From Pseudomonas sp. NFIX28 (GTDB lineage: Bacteria; Pseudomonadota; Gammaproteobacteria; Pseudomonadales; Pseudomonadaceae), in the NCBI RefSeq assembly GCF_900107395.1, contig NZ_FNPW01000016.1, positions 95,549 to 159,548 of the forward strand: a stretch of 64,000 nucleotides of DNA, given 5' to 3'. The notes under the pieces are model-generated. The model saw only the letters and a list, made by a program, of their open reading frames with translations, did not search any database and was not told the DNA's origin. Position numbers and translations under genes: made by a program. Below, one piece after another: positions 58,702-64,000 of this stretch; position 1 is the first letter of the stretch, and each line of letters opens with the position of its first letter.

Positions 58702-58740
58702 AATGCGTGGCTATCGCCGTTGCCCGCCAGGCCACGCATT
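58702..58740 (+). terminator. Hairpin after the aminotransferase gene
   Basis: AATGCGTGGC (58702-58711) pairs with GCCACGCATT (58731-58740), 10 bp, with a 19-base loop. No T-run. It may split the cluster into two transcription units, with a second promoter before the TPP genes. Confidence 0.5.
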
Positions 58741-58857
58741 CACCTTCCAGCTATACAAAATGGGCATATCTCAAAGACAAAAACGGTAGTCGTAGTCCGC
58801 TCCCAGCACTCCCAGAATGTGTGAAAACACAAAAGCAGCACTGCTTGGGAGATTGGC

Positions 58858-59397
58858 ATGTCAACAGAAGCTGAACACACCGTGGGACAGGATTGGCAGG
58901 AGGACGTGTTTCGCGTGCTCAAGGCCCACGACGTCAAACACGTGGTCTTCGTACCGGATGCAGGCCACTCGGCGGCGATCCGTATGTCATATGCAGACCC
59001 GGACATCAAGGCCGTTGTCCTCACCACCGAGGAAGAAGGCATCGGCTATCTCGCCGGCGCATGGCTTGGTGGAGAGCGCGGTGCCCTCCTGATGCAGTCC
59101 AGCGGAGTCGGTAACTGCATCAACACCCTCGCCCTGCAAGTCTGCGCAGGCTTTCCGCTGTTGATGGTGGTCACCATGCGCGGCGACTGGGCCGAATTCA
59201 ACGCGTGGCAGAACCCGATGGGCCAGGCCACAGAAGCCTCCCTGAATCTGATGAAAGTGATGACCTGGCGCGCGGACGTCCCGGAAGACGTTGCCCCGCT
59301 GCTGCACGGTGCCGCGACCATGGCCTTCAACGGTGACTCGTCCACTGCCCTGCTGCTCGGTCAGCGCCTGATTGGAGAAAAGAAATGGGTCAAGTAA
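58858..59397 (+). CDS. TPP-dependent decarboxylase, alpha (N-terminal) subunit
   Basis: Protein of 179 residues corresponding to the PYR domain of TPP enzymes. Seen: VFRVLKAHDVKHVVFVPDAG, AVVLTTEEEGIGYLAGAWLG with the cofactor-activating Glu, and GNCINTLALQVCAGFPLLMV. This split arrangement matches sulfopyruvate decarboxylase ComD or phosphonopyruvate decarboxylase subunits. GGGAG before the ATG. Its stop lies 13 bp inside the next gene, so the two subunits are made together. Substrate unresolved. Confidence 0.87.
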   Translation: MSTEAEHTVGQDWQEDVFRVLKAHDVKHVVFVPDAGHSAAIRMSYADPDIKAVVLTTEEEGIGYLAGAWLGGERGALLMQSSGVGNCINTLALQVCAGFPLLMVVTMRGDWAEFNAWQNPMGQATEASLNLMKVMTWRADVPEDVAPLLHGAATMAFNGDSSTALLLGQRLIGEKKWVK

Positions 59398-59981
59398 GCG
59401 CAAACCACACCCTCTGCCGCCGCGAAGTGGTCAAGGCCTTGCTGGCCGACCGCAAAGACGTGCTGGTCGTGACGGGCCTCGGTTCGGCGTCCTACGACGT
59501 CATGGCTGCCGGTGACAACGATCTGAATTATTACCTCTGGGCCGCCATGGGCAGCGCAATCACTGTGGGACTGGGCCTGGCGAATGCGCAGCCAAACAAA
59601 TCTGTGGTGGTGGTCACCGGTGACGGCGAGTTGCTCATGGGGTTCGGCGCACTGGCCACGGTGGCACTGCAGAAACCTGCCAACCTGACCATCGCTGTGC
59701 TGGATAACGGTCACTTTGGTGAAACCGGCATGCAAGTCAGCCACGCCGGCTTTGGTATTTCCCTGGATCAGATCGCAAAGACTTGCGGTTTCAGCTGGAC
59801 CGATGAAATCCGTGACATGGAAGGCGTACATAACTTGCGCGAGCGCTTTGCAACTCGCGATGGCGTCAAGCTCGCGACGATCAAAATCAAGGCGGAAAAC
59901 CCTCCACGGGTGCTGCCACCACGTGATGGTCACTACATCAAGAATCGCTTTCGTGCCGCCCTGGGTTTCAACCCGACCTGA
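59385..59981 (+). CDS. TPP-dependent decarboxylase, beta (C-terminal) subunit
   Basis: Protein of 198 residues corresponding to the PP domain. Seen: the TPP/magnesium motif VVVVTGDGELLMGFGALATV, continuing to IAVLDNGHFGETGMQVSHAG (GDG followed about 28 residues later by DN), and YLWAAMGSAITVGLGLANAQ. Together with the alpha subunit it forms a full active site at the interface, as in ComDE. With an aminotransferase next door, an amino acid to 2-oxo acid to aldehyde route is likely; cysteate to sulfoacetaldehyde would be one example, but many others fit. Confidence 0.88.
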   Translation: MGQVSANHTLCRREVVKALLADRKDVLVVTGLGSASYDVMAAGDNDLNYYLWAAMGSAITVGLGLANAQPNKSVVVVTGDGELLMGFGALATVALQKPANLTIAVLDNGHFGETGMQVSHAGFGISLDQIAKTCGFSWTDEIRDMEGVHNLRERFATRDGVKLATIKIKAENPPRVLPPRDGHYIKNRFRAALGFNPT

Positions 59982-60047
59982 TTGCCTTTTGCCCGGTCCC
60001 GGTCACGCAGGGCAGATGCTGTGCGTGACGCGTGGAGGAGAATAATA

Positions 60048-61211
60048 ATGACTGATCACAACTCTGAAGAACTAAATGCCATCCGCGAAGGCGTACGCGC
60101 TCTTTGCGCTGAATTCGATGCGGCTTACTGGCGTAAAGTCGATGAGGAAAAAGGCTTTCCGGAAACCTTCGTCAAGGCGCTGACCGGCGCAGGTTGGCTG
60201 GCCGCGCTGATCCCTGTCGAATATGGCGGCTCCGGCCTCGGGCTGGCTGAGGCCTCGGTAATCCTGGAAGAAGTGAACCGCTGCGGCGGTAATTCCGGCA
60301 CCGTGCACGGCCAGATGTACAACATGTTCACCCTGCTACGACACGGCAGCGAGGCGCAGAAAAGCTACTACCTGCCGAAACTGGCCAGCGGCGAATTGCG
60401 CCTGCAATCGATGGGCGTCACCGAACCCACCACTGGCACCGACACCACCAAGATCAAGACCACAGCGATCAAACGCGGTGACAAGTACGTGATCAACGGG
60501 CAGAAGGTGTGGATCTCACGGGTTCAGCATTCCGACCTGATGATCCTGCTGGCCCGCACCACGCCGTTGGCCGAGGTGAAAAAGAAGTCCGAGGGCATGT
60601 CGATCTTCCTGGTAGACCTGCGTGAGGCTATCGGTAACGGCATGACCGTGCAGCCGATAGCCAACATGGTCAATCACGAAACCAACGAACTGTTCTTCGA
60701 CAACCTGGAAATCCCCGCTGACAGCCTGATCGGCGAAGAAGGCAAAGGCTTCCGCTATATCCTCGATGGACTGAATGCCGAACGCACCTTGATCGCCGCC
60801 GAGTGCATTGGCGACGGACGCTGGTTTATCGAAAAGGCCAGTGCCTATGCCCGCGACCGCGTGGTGTTCGGCCGACCGATCGGGCAGAACCAAGGCGTGC
60901 AGTTCCCGATTGCCGAATCGCACATCGAAATCGAAGCGGCGGACCTGATGCGCTGGCGTGCCTGCGAGGAATACGACAGCGGCATCAATGCCGGGGCCAG
61001 CGCCAACATGGCCAAGTACCTGGCGGCGAAAGCCTCTTGGGAAGCCGCGAATGCGTGTTTGCAGACCCACGGCGGTTTTGGTTTTGCCTGCGAGTACGAC
61101 GTCGAGCGCAAATTCCGTGAAAACCGTCTGTATCAGGTTGCTCCCATCTCAACCAACCTGATCCTGTCGTACGTTGCCGAACACCTGCTCGAACTGCCGC
61201 GCTCCTTCTAA
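60048..61211 (+). CDS. Acyl-CoA dehydrogenase (about 390 residues)
   Basis: FAD enzyme of 387 residues. Seen: NRCGGNSGTVHGQMYNMFTL, LRLQSMGVTEPTTGTDTTKI with the FAD-binding middle domain, VINGQKVWISRVQHSDLMIL, LNAERTLIAAECIGDGRWFI, and QTHGGFGFACEYDVERKFRE. At the usual catalytic position of short-chain enzymes (YEGT) this protein has LYQVAPIS instead, so the catalytic Glu must lie elsewhere or the chemistry differs. GGAGGAG lies just before the ATG at 60048. It is co-transcribed with CoA-transferase and ETF genes; ETF is the expected electron acceptor. Confidence 0.92.
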   Translation: MTDHNSEELNAIREGVRALCAEFDAAYWRKVDEEKGFPETFVKALTGAGWLAALIPVEYGGSGLGLAEASVILEEVNRCGGNSGTVHGQMYNMFTLLRHGSEAQKSYYLPKLASGELRLQSMGVTEPTTGTDTTKIKTTAIKRGDKYVINGQKVWISRVQHSDLMILLARTTPLAEVKKKSEGMSIFLVDLREAIGNGMTVQPIANMVNHETNELFFDNLEIPADSLIGEEGKGFRYILDGLNAERTLIAAECIGDGRWFIEKASAYARDRVVFGRPIGQNQGVQFPIAESHIEIEAADLMRWRACEEYDSGINAGASANMAKYLAAKASWEAANACLQTHGGFGFACEYDVERKFRENRLYQVAPISTNLILSYVAEHLLELPRSF

Positions 61212-61285
61212 AGAATCAGCGTATAGCCCAGTGCGTCGGCACAAGCAGGCGCGACTGGGGAGCCATGACAAGAGAGATAATAATC

Positions 61286-62488
61286 ATGAGCCAACCGAAA
61301 GGCATCCGTCCGCTCGATGGCATTACCGTCGTCAGCCTTGAGCATGCGATTGCAGCGCCCTTCTGCACCCGACAATTGGCCGACCTTGGTGCGCGTGTGA
61401 TCAAGGTCGAACGCCCAGGCACGGGTGACTTCGCCAGAGGTTACGACCAACGCGTCAACGGCCTCGCCTCGCACTTCGTCTGGACCAATCGCTCGAAAGA
61501 AAGCCTGACCCTCGATCTGAAACAAGACTCGGCCACCGAGGTGCTGGACAGTTTGCTGGGCACTGCTGATGTCCTGGTGCAGAACCTTGCGCCGGGTGCA
61601 GCAGCACGAATGGGGCTTTCATTTGAGGCTTTGCATCAGCGGTTTCCGCGCCTGATCGTTTGTGACATTTCAGGCTATGGCGCAGGCGGCCCGTATGAAA
61701 AGAAAAAAGCCTATGACCTATTGATCCAGAGCGAAGGCGGATTCCTGTCGGTCACCGGCGGACCGGGTGAGGAAGAAATGGCCAAGGCCGGTTGCTCGAT
61801 TGCTGACATCGCGGCCGGCATGTACGCCTACACCGGAATTCTATCTGCCTTGCTGCTGCGTGGACGCACTGGCGAAGGTAGCCACCTCGATGTGTCGATG
61901 CTGGAAAGCCTGGTCGAGTGGATGAACTACCCGATGTACTACGCCTACGACGGCTCTCCCCCTCCCCCTCGCGCTGGCGCCGCGCACGCCACGATTTACC
62001 CCTATGGTCCCTTCCCCATCGGTGACGGCACCACCGTGATGCTGGGTTTGCAGAACGAACGAGAATGGCAGCTGTTTTGCGACAAGGTACTGCTGACTCC
62101 TGAACTGGCGAAAGACGAACGCTACTCTGTCAACTACAAGCGCGTCGAAAACCGTCAAGCGCTGCGGGCACTCATCGTTGAATCGTTCTCCACACTCAAT
62201 TTCGATGCAGTGTTTGATCGGTTGGAGCATGCGCAAATTGCTAATGCTCGGGTCAATGACATGCAAGGTGTTTGGGACCATCCGCAACTTCAGGCACGTG
62301 ACCGCTGGCGGGAAGTCGAAACCTCCGCCGGCACCGTCCCGAGCTTGATACCTCCCGGCAGCAACAGCGCGTTCGAGCCACGTATGGATGCCGTACCGGG
62401 CCTCGGTCAGCACACCGAACAGGTGCTCAGGGAACTGGGGCTGGGTACAGACCGTATTGAACAAATGCACGCAACCGGGGCGATTTAG
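61286..62488 (+). CDS. CaiB/BaiF-family CoA transferase
   Basis: Class III CoA transferase of 400 residues. Seen: IRPLDGITVVSLEHAIAAPF, RQLADLGARVIKVERPGTGD, the catalytic-Asp region AYDLLIQSEGGFLSVTGGPG with preceding LIVCDISGYGAGGPYEKKKA, and LDVSMLESLVEWMNYPMYYA. It moves CoA between carboxylic acids, so it would activate the acid used by the neighbouring acyl-CoA dehydrogenase. The ATG at 61286 is preferred over 61265 by homology (MSQPKGIRPLDG). A run of Pro and Ala codons (SPPPPRAGAAHAT) lies mid-protein. Confidence 0.92.
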   Translation: MSQPKGIRPLDGITVVSLEHAIAAPFCTRQLADLGARVIKVERPGTGDFARGYDQRVNGLASHFVWTNRSKESLTLDLKQDSATEVLDSLLGTADVLVQNLAPGAAARMGLSFEALHQRFPRLIVCDISGYGAGGPYEKKKAYDLLIQSEGGFLSVTGGPGEEEMAKAGCSIADIAAGMYAYTGILSALLLRGRTGEGSHLDVSMLESLVEWMNYPMYYAYDGSPPPPRAGAAHATIYPYGPFPIGDGTTVMLGLQNEREWQLFCDKVLLTPELAKDERYSVNYKRVENRQALRALIVESFSTLNFDAVFDRLEHAQIANARVNDMQGVWDHPQLQARDRWREVETSAGTVPSLIPPGSNSAFEPRMDAVPGLGQHTEQVLRELGLGTDRIEQMHATGAI

Positions 62489-62550
62489 CCTTGATCTGAA
62501 AACGAAAGGCCTGCTTACAACGATCAAAGTTTTTGAGAGAACACCGCCCA

Positions 62551-63300
62551 ATGAAGATCCTGGTAGCTGTCAAACGCGTTGTCGATTACAACGTCAAGGT
62601 TCGCGTCAAGGCGGACAATTCCGGCGTCGACCTCGCCAACGTCAAGATGTCGATGAACCCTTTCTGCGAAATCGCAGTGGAAGAAGCCGTACGCCTGAAA
62701 GAAAAAGGCGTAGCGACTGAAATCGTCGTCGTCTCCATCGGTCCCGCTACTGCTCAAGAGCAACTGCGTACCGCCCTGGCGCTGGGTGCCGATCGTGCCA
62801 TCCTCGTCGAGTCCGCTGATGAACTGAACTCCCTGGCCGTGGCCAAGCTGCTCAAGGCCGTGGTCGACAAGGAACAGCCGCAGCTGGTGATCCTTGGCAA
62901 GCAAGCCATCGACAGCGACAACAACCAGACCGGTCAGATGCTGGCGGCCCTGAGCGGTTACGCTCAAGGCACCTTCGCCTCCAAGGTCGAAGTGTCGGGC
63001 GACAAGGTTGCCGTGACCCGTGAAATCGACGGCGGCCTGCAAACCGTTTCGCTGAACCTGCCAGCGATCGTCACCACCGACCTGCGTTTGAACGAGCCGC
63101 GCTACGCGTCCCTGCCAAACATCATGAAAGCCAAGAAGAAGCCGCTTGAAGTGCTGACTCCGGACGCTTTGGGCGTTTCCACCGCCTCCACCAACAAGAC
63201 CCTGAAAGTCGAAGCGCCGGCTGCACGCAGCGCGGGTATCAAGGTCAAGTCGGTGGCTGAACTGGTCGAGAAACTGAAAAACGAAGCGAAGGTAATCTGA
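62551..63300 (+). CDS. etfB: Electron transfer flavoprotein subunit beta
   Basis: Protein of 249 residues, the family length. Seen: MKILVAVKRVVDYNVKVRVK, MNPFCEIAVEEAVRLKEKGV, GADRAILVESADELNSLAVA, VILGKQAIDSDNNQTGQMLA with the flavin/AMP signature, and LPAIVTTDLRLNEPRYASLP followed by NIMKAKKKP, the recognition loop. It accepts electrons from acyl-CoA dehydrogenases. Its codon choice and sequence look like the regular Pseudomonas EtfB, so this may be the main copy or a close paralogue. The next gene starts 2 bp after its stop. Confidence 0.95.
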   Translation: MKILVAVKRVVDYNVKVRVKADNSGVDLANVKMSMNPFCEIAVEEAVRLKEKGVATEIVVVSIGPATAQEQLRTALALGADRAILVESADELNSLAVAKLLKAVVDKEQPQLVILGKQAIDSDNNQTGQMLAALSGYAQGTFASKVEVSGDKVAVTREIDGGLQTVSLNLPAIVTTDLRLNEPRYASLPNIMKAKKKPLEVLTPDALGVSTASTNKTLKVEAPAARSAGIKVKSVAELVEKLKNEAKVI

Positions 63301-63302
63301 TC

Positions 63303-64000
63303 ATGACTATCTTGGTAATCGCTGAACACGACAACAAGGTGCTGGCCCCGGCCACGCTGAACACCGTGGCTGCCGCTGCCAAAATCGGTGGCGACATTCA
63401 TGTACTGGTTGCAGGCCAGGGCGCTGGCGCGGTGGCTGAAGCCGCTGCGAAAATCGCTGGCGTGAGCAAAGTCCTGTCGGCCGACAACGCCGCTTACGCT
63501 CACCAACTGCCGGAAAACGTTGCCCCTCTGGTAGCAGAGCTAGGCAAGGGCTACAGCCACATCCTGGCCGCTGCCACTTCCAACGGTAAAAACATCCTGC
63601 CGCGCGTTGCCGCGCAGCTGGACGTCGACCAGATCTCCGAGATCATCTCGGTAGAAAGCGCCGACACCTTCAAGCGTCCGATCTACGCCGGTAACGCCAT
63701 CGCTACCGTGCAATCGAACGCCGCGGTGAAAGTCATCACCGTGCGCGCCACCGGTTTCGACGCCGTTGCCGCCGAAGGCGGTTCGGCCGCTGTCGAAGCG
63801 GTTGCTGCCGCTCACGATGCAGGCAAGTCGAGCTTCGTCGGCGAAGAACTGGCCAAGTCCGACCGTCCTGAACTGACCGCCGCCAAGATCGTCGTTTCCG
63901 GCGGCCGCGGCATGCAGAACGGTGACAACTTCAAACACCTGTACGCCCTGGCCGACAAGCTGGGCGCTGCCGTCGGTGCTTCGCGCGCCGCGGTCGACGC
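63303..64000 (+). CDS. etfA: Electron transfer flavoprotein subunit alpha (5-prime part)
   Basis: The first 232 codons of EtfA lie in the window; the gene continues past the right edge. Seen: MTILVIAEHDNKVLAPATLN, the start of the ETF alpha N-terminal domain, ILAAATSNGKNILPRVAAQL, and the onset of the FAD-binding domain at LTAAKIVVSGGRGMQNGDNF. It immediately follows etfB as in most bacteria. It carries the FAD and hands electrons on to ETF:ubiquinone oxidoreductase. Partial only because of the window end. Confidence 0.94.
   Translation, partial: MTILVIAEHDNKVLAPATLNTVAAAAKIGGDIHVLVAGQGAGAVAEAAAKIAGVSKVLSADNAAYAHQLPENVAPLVAELGKGYSHILAAATSNGKNILPRVAAQLDVDQISEIISVESADTFKRPIYAGNAIATVQSNAAVKVITVRATGFDAVAAEGGSAAVEAVAAAHDAGKSSFVGEELAKSDRPELTAAKIVVSGGRGMQNGDNFKHLYALADKLGAAVGASRAAVD

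Noticed and set aside
1..64000. CRISPR arrays, rRNA, intact prophage or complete insertion sequence
   Set aside because: No regularly spaced identical short repeats other than the REPIN array, no rRNA motifs, no integrase, capsid or intact transposase seen.

Overview
The window looks like a chromosomal segment of a fluorescent-group Pseudomonas. The reasons are high GC, REP/REPIN palindromes built on a GTAGCCGCTGCCG(A/C)AGGCTGCGA core, a DUF1302/DUF1329 operon, an RTX family I.3 lipase, and an EtfB of the usual Pseudomonas type. These are judgements from reading the sequence; no database search was run. I saw no rRNA, tRNA, CRISPR array or intact insertion sequence.

Layout. 0-3.3 kb: HAD hydrolase, AraC regulator, 3-hydroxybutyryl-CoA dehydrogenase overlapping a TetR regulator. 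3.33-4.34 kb: tandem REPIN array with a period of about 192 bp. 4.58-7.69 kb: the most unusual cassette. Three proteins share one 40-residue C-terminal GDL-motif module and are followed by a radical SAM/SPASM enzyme, which suggests a ribosomally made, post-translationally modified product. 7.9-12.4 kb: VOC protein, HxlR regulator divergent from an orphan beta-ketoacyl synthase with a visible 23-bp palindromic operator candidate, and a secreted RTX lipase. 13.0-22.0 kb: minus-strand operon DUF1302 - DUF1329 - YCF48-like - RND exporter - large acyl-CoA dehydrogenase, probably an envelope route for a hydrophobic compound. 22.1-24.1 kb: small hydrolase and AraC regulator. 24.2-34.9 kb: a seven-gene minus-strand unit (quinone oxidoreductase, TauD-like dioxygenase, BKACE, MFS, DsbA/FrnE, Rieske, YeiH-type exporter) divergent from MocR regulator - TIM-barrel enzyme - MFS. 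The mix of TauD-like enzyme and putative sulfate exporter hints at sulfonate use.

36.1-43.8 kb: alternate chaperone-usher (CS1/cable pilus type) operon on the minus strand. It carries a recent 1.3-kb tandem duplication of the tip-adhesin gene, with a readable breakpoint and a chimeric relic ORF. 43.8-49.0 kb: accessory, scarred DNA with a DUF2625 gene, an isochorismatase-like hydrolase preceded by a possible Thr-rich leader peptide and attenuator, an IS66 relic, small ORFs, a GNAT gene and broken genes with in-frame TAG codons.

49.0-64 kb: LysR - MHS-type MFS, alanine-type symporter, alpha/beta hydrolase, then a LysR-controlled catabolic cluster. The cluster contains three translationally coupled RraA-family paralogues, an aminotransferase, a split TPP decarboxylase, an acyl-CoA dehydrogenase, a CaiB-type CoA transferase and etfBA (etfA runs off the window). 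It reads as a pathway from an amino acid through a 2-oxo acid to an acyl-CoA, with electrons passed to ETF; the substrate cannot be named from sequence alone.
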